A DNA stretch of 51,366 nucleotides, taken from assembly GCF_016862635.1 (NCBI RefSeq), contig NZ_BONI01000068.1, forward strand, positions 1 to 51,366, read 5' to 3'. Below, one piece after another: positions 7,859-19,180 of the stretch. Positions within the stretch are counted from its first letter, which is position 1. Every line of letters begins with the position of its first letter. The notes under the pieces are model-generated. The model made no database searches. It saw only the letters and a program-made list of their open reading frames with translations, and had not been told where the DNA came from. The position numbers were made by a program, and so were the translations under genes. Origin of the DNA: Catellatospora coxensis. GTDB lineage: Bacteria > Actinomycetota > Actinomycetes > Mycobacteriales > Micromonosporaceae.

Positions 7859-8659
7859 GTGGCACAGGATCATCTGCTGGCGGGGGAGTTCGGGGCGGCG
7901 GCGCGGCTGTCGCCGAAGGCGCTGCGCCTGTACGCCGAGCAGGGCCTGCTCCCGCCCGCGCGGGTGGACCCGGCCACCGGCTACCGCTACTACCGCCCTG
8001 ACCAGCTGCCCCGCGCCCGCCTGATCGCCCGGCTCCGGCGGCTCGGGCTGCCGCTGGCCCGGATCGCCGTGCTGGCCGACCTGAGCCCGCAAGACCGGGC
8101 GCTGGAACTGCGCGGCTGGCTGCACGCCCAGCGCTGCCTGCTCGACGACCGGGCCGCCGTGGTGGAGGCCGTGCAGGGCTCATCCGACGGCTCGGGGCTC
8201 GCCGCGGCCGTGGCGCAGCGGGACGTGCCGGTGACGAAGGTGCTCGGCCGCCGTCGCCGGATCGACTCCACCGCGCTGCCCGGCTTCACCCAGTCGGCCG
8301 AGCGGGACGTCCGCGCCCAGCTCCGGGCCTGCGGGCTGGCCGCGGACGGTCCCCGGTTCGTGTTCTTCGAAGACCTGATCACCCCGGACAGCGACGGGTA
8401 CGTGGAGGTCGCGGTCGCCTGCGACGGGTGCGTCGAACCGGTCGACGACCTGCACGTCCGTCTCGTGCCGGCGCACACGGCGGTGTACCTGCCCGTGCCG
8501 CCCGGCTACGAGGACCTGCCGCTGATCCTGCGCGTCTACGACGCGATCGAGGCCTGGACCGACGCCCGCCCCGGCGTCGTCTGCACCGGCCACCCCTACG
8601 AGATCTGTCCGGGCACCGGCACGCGCTTCGACGTCGCGTACCCGGTCGCCGTTCACTGA
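7859..8659 (+). CDS. MerR-family transcriptional regulator with GyrI-like effector domain
   Basis: A 266-residue regulator. Residues 7-75 form a MerR winged helix (AARLSPKALRLYAEQGLLPPARVDPATGYRYYRPDQL). A linker helix follows, then a GyrI/BmrR-type ligand-binding domain (residues ~125-266) ending GTRFDVAYPV. Such proteins twist promoters with long spacers in response to small hydrophobic or cationic ligands. The GTG start at 7859 lies 7 nt after a CAGACT -10-like hexamer (7847-7852), so the mRNA may be leaderless. A papain-like-fold gene follows after 14 nt, almost certainly in the same operon. Confidence 0.88.
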   Translation: MAQDHLLAGEFGAAARLSPKALRLYAEQGLLPPARVDPATGYRYYRPDQLPRARLIARLRRLGLPLARIAVLADLSPQDRALELRGWLHAQRCLLDDRAAVVEAVQGSSDGSGLAAAVAQRDVPVTKVLGRRRRIDSTALPGFTQSAERDVRAQLRACGLAADGPRFVFFEDLITPDSDGYVEVAVACDGCVEPVDDLHVRLVPAHTAVYLPVPPGYEDLPLILRVYDAIEAWTDARPGVVCTGHPYEICPGTGTRFDVAYPVAVH

Positions 8660-8673
8660 GCGAGAGGCTTCCC

Positions 8674-9594
8674 GTGCGTCACCTTCCCTACGTGGGCAGC
8701 GGCCCCTACTGCTACTCGAACTCGTTCGCGATGCTGCTCGGCGCGCAGGCGCCGTCGACCGCGGTCATCGAGGTCGCCACCGGCGGGCCGTTCGGCATGC
8801 AGCTCATCGGCGGCACGCTGGTGTTCTTCGACGCGTACGGGTGGGACCCCGAGCAGGGGTTCGACCGGGCGCTTGCCGCGATCGGCTGGACGTCGACCGT
8901 CAGCAAGGGCGGCGACGCCGATTCGGCCCTGGCCCGCCTCGCGGCCGCCGTGCGGCAGGGACCGGTGTGGGTCGGGCCGGTCGAGATGGGGCACCTGCGC
9001 CACCAGCCGGAGATGACGGGCCCGATCGGGGCCGATCACTTCGTGGTCGCGCTCGACGTGGACGACGAGCGGGTGCTCGTGCACGACCCGCACGGGTATC
9101 CGTACGCCGAGGTGCCGGTCGGCGACTTCATGACGGCGTGGCGGGCCGAGACGGTCAGCTACGGCGACGCGTACACGATGCGCACCGGCTTCGCGAAGGT
9201 CGCCGAGGTCAGCGACGCCGACGCGATCCGCTCGATCATTCCGGCCGCGCTCGACTGGCTGTCGATGCGCACCGAGGCCGAGATGCCGCCCGGCAGCCTC
9301 GGCAACGGCGCGGCCGCCGAACGGGTCGCCGGGCTGGTCGAGGCCGGGGCCGGGGACGGGCTACGCGAGCACCTGATGTACTTCGCGATCCGGGTCGGCG
9401 CGCGCCGGCTCAGCGACACCGCCGACTGCCTGCTGCTGGCCGGCTACGACGAGGCGTCCCGGATCGCCGCGGAGCAGGCCAGGCTGGTCGGCTCGCTGCA
9501 GTACCCGATGGTCACCAAGGATTTCCCGGCGGCAGCCGCCGCGCTGCGCAGGCTCGCTCCGACGTACGACCGGCTGCGCGCGGCGCTCGCTTAG
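8674..9594 (+). CDS. BtrH N-terminal / peptidase C39-like fold protein
   Basis: A 306-residue cytoplasmic protein. GPYCYSNSFAMLLG near the start puts a cysteine at residue 13 in the position of a papain-like nucleophile. GADHFVVALDVDDERVLVHDPHGYP supplies His122 and Asp138, completing a Cys-His-Asp triad. The same layout occurs in BtrH-type acyltransferases (butirosin side-chain transfer) and C39-like peptidases. The C-terminal ~100 residues are helical. GTG 8674 has GAGAGG 6 nt upstream and follows the MerR gene by 14 nt. No signal or membrane segment, so an intracellular acyl transfer or amidase role is more likely than export processing. Confidence 0.75.
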   Translation: MRHLPYVGSGPYCYSNSFAMLLGAQAPSTAVIEVATGGPFGMQLIGGTLVFFDAYGWDPEQGFDRALAAIGWTSTVSKGGDADSALARLAAAVRQGPVWVGPVEMGHLRHQPEMTGPIGADHFVVALDVDDERVLVHDPHGYPYAEVPVGDFMTAWRAETVSYGDAYTMRTGFAKVAEVSDADAIRSIIPAALDWLSMRTEAEMPPGSLGNGAAAERVAGLVEAGAGDGLREHLMYFAIRVGARRLSDTADCLLLAGYDEASRIAAEQARLVGSLQYPMVTKDFPAAAAALRRLAPTYDRLRAALA

Positions 9595-9629
9595 CGCGGG
9601 TCGAACCCCGCGCTGGTGGGTCACGCGGT

Positions 9630-9681
9630 GAGTGCCTACATCTATTTTGATGTGCCCACATCGAAAAAGATGTAGGCACTC
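9630..9681. terminator. 52-bp near-perfect inverted repeat between convergent genes
   Basis: Arms at 9630-9654 and 9657-9681 match at 23 of 25 positions around a 2-nt centre (CC). The outer 14 bp (GAGTGCCTACATCT) and inner 6 bp (GATGTG) are perfect, and the T-run/A-run inner part is AT-rich for this genome. Position between the stops at 9594 (+) and 9696 (-) suggests a bidirectional terminator. The extreme symmetry and base composition also fit a small mobile palindrome. Confidence 0.75.
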
Positions 9682-9695
9682 GGAGCGTTGCCCAG

Positions 9696-12009
<2,314 letters not shown>

Positions 12010-12020
12010 GGCCAACCCGT

Positions 12021-12095
12021 GATCGTCCAACTTGCCTGGCATTCGTGCGTATCTTGAAGCTCCATTTCCACAGGTGCCTGGCAAGTCGGGTGACC
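12021..12095. repeat. 75-bp dispersed palindromic element, copy 1
   Basis: Starts GATCGTCCAACTTGCC and ends CTGGCAAGTCGGGTGACC, so the ends are inverted repeats. It matches the reverse complement of 19027-19101 at about 55 of 75 positions with no gap, including GTGCGTATCTTGA and GGCAAGTCG. It lies between the convergent dgdR and MFS genes, where it could also act as a terminator. Confidence 0.75.
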
Positions 12096-12117
12096 TTGGC
12101 GCGGTCGGCGACCGGGC

Positions 12118-13746
12118 TCACGTCCGGGGTGGGGGAGCCGGTTCCGGTGTGCCCGGCTGGTGGACGGGGATGCCGCGGGTGAGGAACAGCGCCGCGAGCG
12201 CGATCAGTGCGAGCAGGCCGAGCGCCGCGCGCAGGCCGTCGAGCCGGGACTGCTCGTTCTGCTCGATGGCGGCGGTCGCGGTGGCCTGGTCCACGCCGGC
12301 GTCGGACAGGGCCGCGGCCAGCTGTTCGTTCGACAGGAAGGGGACGCCCGCCGCCAGCTGCACCTGCGCCTGCGCGGACAGGTCCGCCGGGATGGCCGGG
12401 TTGGCCTGTATCCCGGTGAGGAAAGAGGTGGTGAGACCCGCGATGAGCACCGCGCCGGCCAGCGCGGTGCCGATGGACGCGCCCAGGTTGGTCACGGTGT
12501 TCTGCAGGCCGCCCACCTCGGCGCTGCGCTCGTCGGGGACCGCCGACACGGTGACGCTGCCCAGCTGGGAGGCCAGCGCGCCGATGCCGAGCCCGGCCAG
12601 CAGCAGCGGCAGCGTGACGATCTCCGGTCCGGCTTCGGCGTTCAGTGCGGCGGCGAGCGCGACGATCCCCGCGAACAGGGCCGCGAAGCCGAGCTGCACC
12701 ACGCGGCGGGGGGACGCGTCGGGGAAGAACCTGGGCACGCCGACGGCGGCCAGCAGCAGCGTCAGGGACAGCGGGAGGATGCGCAGGCCGGTGTCGATCG
12801 CGGACAGACCGAGCGCGACGGACAGGTAGAGCGGCACGGTGAAGAACAGGCCCGCCTGCAGCAGGTACTGGAACAGGAACGAGTTGAGGCCGCCGCGCAG
12901 CAGCCGGTTGTCCAGGAGACCCGGGTCGAGCAGCACCGGTTGTCCGCGGCGCCGGCGGGCCCGTTCCCGGGACAGGAACCAGCGCAGCACCAGGCCACCG
13001 GCGATGACCAGCCAGAACACGGGCGACAGGCCGAGCCAGGCCGGTCCGCCGGGTTTGGGGTTGAGGAAGCCCCAGGTGCCGCCGCGTAGCACGCCGAAGA
13101 CGACCAGCACCAGGCCGAGGCCCGACAGGGCGGTGCCGCCGAGGTCGAGGCGGGTGGCGCGGTCGGGCGGCAGGCCGCGCATCCGCCGGGTCAGCAGCAG
13201 GATGCCCAGGACCACGACCACCTCGCCGGCGAACACCCAGCGCCAGGAGGCGTACGTGGTCAGCAGTCCGCCGATCAGCGGACCGACCGCGACCGCGATC
13301 GCGCCGAACGCGGCGACCAGGCCGTATGCCCGGGGGCGTTCGCTGCGGCCGAAGTTCGTCGCGACCAGCGCCACGATGGCGGGCAGGATGAGCGCGGCCC
13401 CGATGCCTTCGAGCAACGACCAGCCGATGAGCAGCACGGTGAGGTCCGGTGCCAGCGCGGTGGTCAGCGAGCCCACGCCGTAGATGACGCAGCCGATCGC
13501 GAACGAGCGCTTGAAGCTGATGATCTGGCCGATCTTCCCACCCGTGATCATCAACGCGGCCATGACGAGGGTGTACATCGTGATCGCCGTCTGGATGCCG
13601 GTCACGGTGGTGCCCACGTCCTCGGCGACCGTCGCGATCGACACGTTCATGACCGAGCTGTCCAGCGTCATCAGGAACTGGCCGCAGGCCAGGGTGAACA
13701 GCACTGTTCCGGTCGCGACCTGGCGATCGCCTGATGTCGGGGCCAT
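12118..13746 (-). CDS. MFS multidrug exporter, DHA2 (EmrB/QacA) family
   Basis: A 542-residue, probably 14-helix transporter. Helix 1 carries LACGQFLMTLDSSVMNVSIATVAEDVG, with the DHA2 'LDxTIVNVALP'-type motif in the form LDSSVMNVSIA. Motif A follows as GGKIGQIISFKR and motif C as GVGSLTTALAPDLTVLLIGWSLLEGIGAALILPA. A ~60-residue Asp/Gln/Ala-rich extracytoplasmic loop separates the last helices, and the tail is Pro-rich. ATG 13746 follows GGAGGAGC. Proton-driven efflux of drugs or hydrophobic cations is the family role. No dedicated regulator is adjacent; the LysR gene converges on it. Confidence 0.88.
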   Translation of the reverse strand: MAPTSGDRQVATGTVLFTLACGQFLMTLDSSVMNVSIATVAEDVGTTVTGIQTAITMYTLVMAALMITGGKIGQIISFKRSFAIGCVIYGVGSLTTALAPDLTVLLIGWSLLEGIGAALILPAIVALVATNFGRSERPRAYGLVAAFGAIAVAVGPLIGGLLTTYASWRWVFAGEVVVVLGILLLTRRMRGLPPDRATRLDLGGTALSGLGLVLVVFGVLRGGTWGFLNPKPGGPAWLGLSPVFWLVIAGGLVLRWFLSRERARRRRGQPVLLDPGLLDNRLLRGGLNSFLFQYLLQAGLFFTVPLYLSVALGLSAIDTGLRILPLSLTLLLAAVGVPRFFPDASPRRVVQLGFAALFAGIVALAAALNAEAGPEIVTLPLLLAGLGIGALASQLGSVTVSAVPDERSAEVGGLQNTVTNLGASIGTALAGAVLIAGLTTSFLTGIQANPAIPADLSAQAQVQLAAGVPFLSNEQLAAALSDAGVDQATATAAIEQNEQSRLDGLRAALGLLALIALAALFLTRGIPVHQPGTPEPAPPPRT

Positions 13747-13887
13747 GGCCCGCTCCTCCGCGATCGGTCCCAGGCTGATTTGACAAGTTTTCATCCTATA
13801 TGACCCTTGTCTGCGTCGGAGGGTGCGCGCCGCTCCAGGTGCGCCTCCGAAGGCCTCGGCCGTAATGCAACCGTGATCTGGTGTCCA

Positions 13888-13984
13888 TTGACCTTGCCCC
13901 CCTCGCCGTCGAATTATGTGAGCGTTCACAAGCCCGTAATCTGCGAAAGTCGCCGGTTACCGAAAAAGTTTGTGAGCGCTCACA
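13888..13984 (+). promoter_or_regulatory. Promoter with two LacI-type operators for chvE-gguAB
   Basis: A -35 TTGACC (13888-13893) and a weak -10 AATTAT (13912-13917) are 18 bp apart. Two palindromes follow: TGTGAGCGTTCACA (13917-13930), at or just after the start of transcription, and TGTGAGCGCTCACA (13971-13984), centred 54 bp further on. This is the classic LacI-family half-site pair (TGTGAGC/GCTCACA). A repressor bound at both could loop or block elongation. No LacI gene lies in the window. Confidence 0.8.
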
Positions 13985-14039
13985 GCCTGCCGCCTGTCCT
14001 GGCGGCCGGTGGGCCGTTCCCGTCGGGAGAAGGAGCGAC

Positions 14040-15164
14040 ATGAAGATCGCAAGATTGGCCGCCGCCGCGTTGGGACTGGTCGTGGCCACGAGCCTCGCCG
14101 CCTGCGGTTCGAGCACCAAGACCGCCGACCAGGAGCAAGCCGGCGGCACGGAGGGCGCGCTGGTGGGCGTGACGATGCCGACCAAGTCCTCCGAGCGCTG
14201 GATCCACGACGGGGAGAACCTGAAGACCCAGCTGGAGGCGCTCGGCTACAAGGTCGACCTGCAGTACGCCGAGAACGACATCCCGACCCAGGTCAACCAG
14301 ATCGAGAACCAGATCACCCGGGGCGCGAAGCTGCTGATCGTCGCCTCTATCGACGGCACGGCGATCACGACGCAGCTGCAGCAGGCCGCGGACAAGAAGA
14401 TCCCGGTCATCGCGTACGACCGCCTGATCCGCAACTCGCCCAACGTCGACTACTACGCCACGTTCGACAACTACAAGGTCGGCGTGCAGCAGGCGACCTC
14501 GCTGCTGGTGGGCCTGGGCCTGAAGAAGGCCGACGGCTCGGACGGCACCGCGAAGGGCCCGTTCAACATCGAGCTGTTCGCCGGTTCGCCCGACGACAAC
14601 AACGCGACGTTCTTCTTCAACGGCGCGATGGACACCCTCAAGCCCTTCATCGACAAGGGCACGCTGGTCGTCAAGAGCAAGGAGACCGAGTTCAAGACGG
14701 TCGCGATCCTGCGCTGGGACCCGGCGACCGCGCAGAAGCGCATGGAGGACCTGCTCACCAAGACCTACGCCAAGGGCGACAAGGTGCAGGGCGTGCTGTC
14801 GCCGTACGACGGCCTGTCCATCGGCATCCTGTCCGCGCTCAAGAGCAGCGGCTACGGCACCGCCAACCAGCCCTACCCGGTGGTGACCGGCCAGGACGCC
14901 GAGGTCGCCTCGGTCAAGTCGATCATCGCGGGCGAGCAGTACGCGACGATCTACAAGGACACCCGGGAGCTGGCGAAGGTCACCGTGAAGATGGCCGACG
15001 CGGTCCTCAAGGGCGGCAAGCCCGAGGTCAACAACACCAAGGACTACGACAACGGCATCAAGGTCGTCCCGTCGTACCTGCTCGAGCCGATCGTCGTCTA
15101 CAAGGACAACTACAAGGCGACCCTGATCGACACCGGCTACTACACCGCGGACCAGCTCAAGTAG
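14040..15164 (+). CDS. chvE: Multiple-monosaccharide ABC transporter, substrate-binding lipoprotein (ChvE-like)
   Basis: A 374-residue lipoprotein with lipobox LAAC (Cys22) and then a sugar-binding type I periplasmic fold. Features include [81 protein letters not shown] and [31 protein letters not shown], all typical of ChvE/MmsE. ChvE-type proteins bind galactose, glucose, arabinose and xylose. The ATG is preceded by GGGAGAAGGAGCGAC. It is the first gene of a three-gene import operon controlled by the twin LacI-type operators. The exact sugar is not determined. Confidence 0.9.
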   Translation: MKIARLAAAALGLVVATSLAACGSSTKTADQEQAGGTEGALVGVTMPTKSSERWIHDGENLKTQLEALGYKVDLQYAENDIPTQVNQIENQITRGAKLLIVASIDGTAITTQLQQAADKKIPVIAYDRLIRNSPNVDYYATFDNYKVGVQQATSLLVGLGLKKADGSDGTAKGPFNIELFAGSPDDNNATFFFNGAMDTLKPFIDKGTLVVKSKETEFKTVAILRWDPATAQKRMEDLLTKTYAKGDKVQGVLSPYDGLSIGILSALKSSGYGTANQPYPVVTGQDAEVASVKSIIAGEQYATIYKDTRELAKVTVKMADAVLKGGKPEVNNTKDYDNGIKVVPSYLLEPIVVYKDNYKATLIDTGYYTADQLK

Positions 15165-15173
15165 CACCGCCGC

Positions 15174-15206
15174 GCCCGTCCGGCCGGTCACCCCGGCCGG
15201 GCGGGC
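15174..15206 (+). promoter_or_regulatory. Intercistronic hairpin after the binding-protein gene
   Basis: A 14-bp stem GCCCGTCCGGCCGG / CCGGCCGGGCGGGC (one G-U pair) with a 5-nt loop, 9 nt after the chvE stop and 27 nt before gguA. Hairpins at this place commonly protect the upstream message or partly terminate, so that binding protein exceeds ATPase. Confidence 0.65.
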
Positions 15207-15233
15207 GTCCCGCCGAACCGGAGGAGGACGACC

Positions 15234-16763
15234 TTGACCGACGTGATCCTGCAGATGCGTCACATCACCAAGACGTTCCCGGGGGTCACCGCCCTCGACG
15301 ACGTCAACCTCACGGTCCGCCGCGGGGAGATCCACGCGATCTGCGGCGAGAACGGCGCGGGCAAGTCCACCCTGATGAAGGTCCTGTCCGGGGTCCACCC
15401 GCACGGCGACTACAGCGGTGAGATCACCCTCGACGGCCAGCCCTGCCGGTTCGCCAACATCCGCGACAGCGAACGCCTCGGCATCGTGATCATCCACCAG
15501 GAGCTGGCGCTGTGCCCGAACCTGTCGATCGCGGAGAACATCTTCCTCGGCAACGAGCGGGCTCCCGGCGGCGTCGTGAACTGGAACCGCACCCACGCCG
15601 AGGCCGCCGAACTGCTGCACCGGGTGGGCCTGCACGAGAACCCGGCCACGCTCGCGATGGACCTCGGCGTCGGCAAGCAGCAGCTGACCGAGATCGCCAA
15701 GGCGCTGTCCAAGCGGGTGCGCCTGCTCATCCTCGACGAGCCGACCGCCGCGCTCAACGACGAGGACTCCGCGCACCTGCTCGACCTGCTGCGCGGCCTG
15801 CGCGACCAGGGCATCACCTGCGTGATCATCTCGCACAAGCTCAACGAGATCCGGGAGATCGCCGACACCACCACCATCCTGCGCGACGGCCGGACCATCG
15901 AGACCCTCGACATGTCCGCCGGTGTCACCGAGGACCGCATCATCGCCGGCATGGTCGGCCGCGACCTGGAGCACCGGTTCCCCGACCACGAGCCGAACAT
16001 CGGCGACGAGGTGCTGCGCATCGAGGACTGGACCGTGCACAGTCCCACCCAGCACGGGCGGGTCGTGGTCCAGGGCGCGAACCTCAACCTGCGCCGCGGC
16101 GAGATCGTCGGCCTGGCCGGGCTGATGGGCGCGGGCCGCACCGAGCTGGCGATGAGCGTCTTCGGCCGCAGCTACGGCATCGGCATCTCGGGCCGGATCT
16201 TCAAGGACGGCCGCGAGATCCGCCTGAAGACCGTCGGCGACGCGATCCGCCACGGCATCGCGTACGCCACGGAGGACCGCAAACGCTACGGCCTCAACCT
16301 GATCGAGGACATCAAGCGCAACGTCTCCGCGGCCGCCCTGAACAAGCTCGCCACCCGCGGCTGGATCCACGACAACGAGGAGTACCGCGTCGCCGACGGC
16401 TTCCGGGCCGGCATGAACATCAAGGCCCCGAACGTCGCGGCCGTCACCGGCAAGCTCAGCGGCGGCAACCAGCAGAAGGTCGTCCTGTCGAAGTGGCTGT
16501 TCACCGACGCCGACGTCCTCATCCTCGACGAGCCCACCCGCGGCATCGACGTCGGCGCCAAGTACGAGATCTACTCGATCATCAATCACATGGCCGACCA
16601 GGGCAAAGCCGTACTGGTCATCTCCTCCGAACTGCCTGAGCTGATCGGCGTCTGCGACCGCATCTACGCGATGTCGGCCGGACGGATCACCGGCCAGGTC
16701 ACCCGCGAGCAGGCCACCCCCGAGCGGCTCATGCAGTTCATGACCAAGGTGAAGGAGCAGTAG
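15234..16763 (+). CDS. gguA: Multiple-monosaccharide ABC transporter ATPase (GguA/MmsA-like)
   Basis: A 509-residue protein with two fused ABC domains. Domain 1 has Walker [10 protein letters not shown] (residues ~37-45), an LGVGKQQL signature variant and Walker [12 protein letters not shown]. Domain 2 (from ~265) has the degenerate Walker [10 protein letters not shown], signature LSGGNQQKV and Walker [21 protein letters not shown], as in sugar importers of the MglA/RbsA/GguA group. It starts with TTG at 15234 behind a GGAGGAGG site. It energises uptake through GguB. Ribose/galactose relatives are alternatives, but the ChvE-like partner favours GguA. Confidence 0.9.
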   Translation: MTDVILQMRHITKTFPGVTALDDVNLTVRRGEIHAICGENGAGKSTLMKVLSGVHPHGDYSGEITLDGQPCRFANIRDSERLGIVIIHQELALCPNLSIAENIFLGNERAPGGVVNWNRTHAEAAELLHRVGLHENPATLAMDLGVGKQQLTEIAKALSKRVRLLILDEPTAALNDEDSAHLLDLLRGLRDQGITCVIISHKLNEIREIADTTTILRDGRTIETLDMSAGVTEDRIIAGMVGRDLEHRFPDHEPNIGDEVLRIEDWTVHSPTQHGRVVVQGANLNLRRGEIVGLAGLMGAGRTELAMSVFGRSYGIGISGRIFKDGREIRLKTVGDAIRHGIAYATEDRKRYGLNLIEDIKRNVSAAALNKLATRGWIHDNEEYRVADGFRAGMNIKAPNVAAVTGKLSGGNQQKVVLSKWLFTDADVLILDEPTRGIDVGAKYEIYSIINHMADQGKAVLVISSELPELIGVCDRIYAMSAGRITGQVTREQATPERLMQFMTKVKEQ

Positions 16764-16767
16764 GACC

Positions 16768-18039
16768 ATGACCAGTGTCGGCCCCACGACCGGCCCGGCC
16801 ACCGCAGTGCCGGCGACCGCGAGCGAACTCGCGGTGACCAAGGCACCGGACCGATTCGGCGGTCGGCTCTTCTCGGCCAACCTGCGCCAGAACGGCATCT
16901 ACATCGCGTTCGCGCTGATCATCGCCCTGTTCGCGTACCTCACCGACGGAGACCTGCTCGCCCCGCAGAACATCTCCAACCTGGTGGTGCAGAACTCCTA
17001 CATCCTGATCCTCGCCATCGGCATGATCCTGATCATCATCGCCGGGCACATCGACCTGTCCGCCGGCTCGGTCGTCGCCGTCACCGGCGCGATCTCCGCC
17101 GTACTCATGGTCAACAACGATGTGCCGTGGCCGCTGGCCATCCTGATCACCCTGATCTGCGGCGGCCTCATCGGCGCGTGGCAGGGCTACTGGGTCGCCT
17201 ACTTCGGCATCCCCGCGTTCATCGTGACGCTGGCCGGCATGCTGCTGTTCCGGGCGCTCACCCTCGCGGTGCTCGGCAACCAGGGCATCGGCCCGTTCCC
17301 GGACGAGGTCCGCACCATCGCCAACGGCTTCATGCCGACCACCCTGGGCAACATCGGCCTCGGCCCGCTGGGCGGCGCGGACCTGCTCACCCTGCTGATC
17401 GGCGTCGCCTTCGTCGCCGGCATCGTCGTCACCCAGTGGCGCAGCCGCGCCGGACGCGCCCGCTACGGCCAGGTCGTCGAGCCGACCGCGCTGTTCGTCA
17501 CCAAGATCGCCATCGCCGCCGTCGTCGTGATGACCGTCATCGTGCAGCTGGCCAGGTTCAAGAACCTGCCCTGGGTGCTCGTGCTGCTGGCCGCGCTGGT
17601 CCTGGCGTACTCGCTGCTCACCGACCGGGTCGTGTTCGGCCGCCACATCTACGCCATCGGCGGCAACCTCAACGCCGCCACCCTGTCCGGCATCAAGGTC
17701 AAGTCCGTCACGTTCTGGCTGTTCGTCAACATGGGCGTGCTCGCCTCGATCGCGGGCATCGTCTTCGCCGGGCGGCTCAACCAGGCCGGCCCGACCGCGG
17801 GCAACGGCTTCGAACTCGACGCCATCGCGGCCGCGTTCATCGGCGGCGCGGCCGTGCAGGGCGGCGTCGGCCGGGTCGTCGGCGCGATCACCGGTGGGCT
17901 CATCATGGGCGTCATCAACAACGGCATGTCCCTGATCGGCGCGCCGAGCGAGCGGGTCATGCTGTTCAAGGGCCTGGTGCTGCTGGCCGCCGTCGCGTTC
18001 GACGTCTTCGCCAAGCGCCGCGCCGGAACCGCACGCTGA
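16768..18039 (+). CDS. gguB: Multiple-monosaccharide ABC transporter permease (GguB/MmsB-like)
   Basis: A 423-residue polytopic membrane protein. After a ~38-residue cytoplasmic N-terminus come LRQNGIYIAFALIIALFAYLTDG and the family block NSYILILAIGMILIIIAGHIDLSAGS (BPD_transp_2 'GIDLSVG'). The EAA-like region is YAIGGNLNAATLSGIKVKSVTFWLFVNMG, and the C-terminus has AAFIGGAAVQGGVGRVVGAITGGLIMGVINNGMSLIG. It starts 4 nt after gguA and ends at a perfect hairpin. With ChvE and GguA it forms a monosaccharide importer. The length above 400 matches GguB better than RbsC (about 320). Confidence 0.9.
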   Translation: MTSVGPTTGPATAVPATASELAVTKAPDRFGGRLFSANLRQNGIYIAFALIIALFAYLTDGDLLAPQNISNLVVQNSYILILAIGMILIIIAGHIDLSAGSVVAVTGAISAVLMVNNDVPWPLAILITLICGGLIGAWQGYWVAYFGIPAFIVTLAGMLLFRALTLAVLGNQGIGPFPDEVRTIANGFMPTTLGNIGLGPLGGADLLTLLIGVAFVAGIVVTQWRSRAGRARYGQVVEPTALFVTKIAIAAVVVMTVIVQLARFKNLPWVLVLLAALVLAYSLLTDRVVFGRHIYAIGGNLNAATLSGIKVKSVTFWLFVNMGVLASIAGIVFAGRLNQAGPTAGNGFELDAIAAAFIGGAAVQGGVGRVVGAITGGLIMGVINNGMSLIGAPSERVMLFKGLVLLAAVAFDVFAKRRAGTAR

Positions 18040-18046
18040 CGGGGGA

Positions 18047-18079
18047 GGTCGGGGCCGCTGCCGTGCGGCGGCCCCGACC
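18047..18079. terminator. Bidirectional terminator, gguB / esterase
   Basis: Perfect 12-bp stem GGTCGGGGCCGC / GCGGCCCCGACC with a 9-nt loop, filling the 45-bp gap between convergent genes. Confidence 0.8.
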
Positions 18080-18084
18080 ACGTG

Positions 18085-18831
18085 TCAGCTGCTGAGGCGC
18101 TGGATGAAGGCGACGCTGCCGTCGAAGATGCGCGGCGCGTCGTGGTCCAGCGTCGCCACGTGGTAGCTGTCCTGCAGGACGATCTCCTGCACATCCGTCG
18201 ACGTGATGTGCTTCAGCACGATCTCGCTGTTGACCGGCTCCACGACGTGGTCGTTGGCGGAGTGGTACAGCAGCACCGGCTGAGCGACCTTGGCCAGGTC
18301 CTGACGGACCACCGCCTGGAAGCGGCGCAGCGACGCGGCGGCCCGCACCGGCGTACGCGGGTAGGCACCCTCGTCGACGCCGGGCTTGGCGATGTCGTTG
18401 CCGATCGCGGGCACCGACGGGACGAGCATGCCCAGCACGGGCAGCAGCTTCGCGTCCCAGCGCAGCATCGTCACGGCCGGGTTCACCAGCACGATGCCGG
18501 CCAGGTCGGGGTGCTGCTGGGCCAGGCGCAGGGCGAGCGTGCCGCCCATCGACAGGCCGACGGCGTACACCGAGGTGCAGTGCCCGCGCAGCTCGGTGAC
18601 CGCGCGCTCGACCTCGGTGTACCAGTCCTGCCAGGTGGTGCGGTTCGCGTCGCGCCAGCTCGTGCCGTGGCCCGGCAGCAGCGGCAGCCGCACCGACCAG
18701 CCCTGCGCGGCCAGGTGCCGGGCCCAGGGCCGCATGCTGTGCGGCGAGCCGGTGAAGCCGTGGCAGACCACGACCCCGATGCCGCTGTCGCCGTCATGGT
18801 GCAGGGGAGCGTGGTCGATGGCGTTGTCCAT
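18085..18831 (-). CDS. Alpha/beta hydrolase, Est30/monoglyceride-lipase-like carboxylesterase
   Basis: A 248-residue cytoplasmic serine hydrolase. The oxyanion region is VVVCHGFTGSPHSMRPWARHLAAQGW. The nucleophile elbow is GLSMGG with Ser94, the acid is in YHSANDHVV, and the catalytic His is in SYHVATLDHDAP. The short lid and the 'GFTGSP' signature match the Est30/YvaK group acting on short acyl esters or monoacylglycerols. The start at 18831 (GGAGC upstream) removes a Pro-rich extension of the longer frame. Convergent with gguB; otherwise monocistronic. Confidence 0.88.
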   Translation of the reverse strand: MDNAIDHAPLHHDGDSGIGVVVCHGFTGSPHSMRPWARHLAAQGWSVRLPLLPGHGTSWRDANRTTWQDWYTEVERAVTELRGHCTSVYAVGLSMGGTLALRLAQQHPDLAGIVLVNPAVTMLRWDAKLLPVLGMLVPSVPAIGNDIAKPGVDEGAYPRTPVRAAASLRRFQAVVRQDLAKVAQPVLLYHSANDHVVEPVNSEIVLKHITSTDVQEIVLQDSYHVATLDHDAPRIFDGSVAFIQRLSS

Positions 18832-19026
18832 GGGTGCTCCAGCGGCGGGGTGAACGGGGTGTGGGACGGGTGCCGCCATACTGCCATGTCCCGGTGCGGG
18901 TGGGCAGGGTGCGAGCGGGCGAATGCACATCGGTGGGCCAGGTCGTCGGTGAAACCGGCGATCGGTGCGGGTGGGGCAGGGCGAGAAAGCGGGACGATGG
19001 AACGTGCGGGGCGCGAGTCACACCGA

Positions 19027-19101
19027 GGTCGTTCGACTTGCCAGAAACCTGGTGGATTCGGGGCTCAAGATACGCACAGGTGCTGGGCAAGTCGGATGAT
19101 C
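19027..19101. repeat. 75-bp dispersed palindromic element, copy 2 (inverted)
   Basis: Ends GGTCGTTCGACTTGCC and GGGCAAGTCGGATGATC are inverted repeats with about 18 of 25 pairs. The reverse complement aligns gap-free with 12021-12095. It lies in the 349-bp gap between the esterase start and the 3' end of the gene at 19181-19774. I see no gene in the rest of that gap. Confidence 0.75.
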
Positions 19102-19180
19102 GAGGGCTTGGCGTGGAGGATGCGGGTGACCCGGAACTCAGCTGAACCGGCAAACTGCGCGGCGGCGTGGTCGAGTCCTC

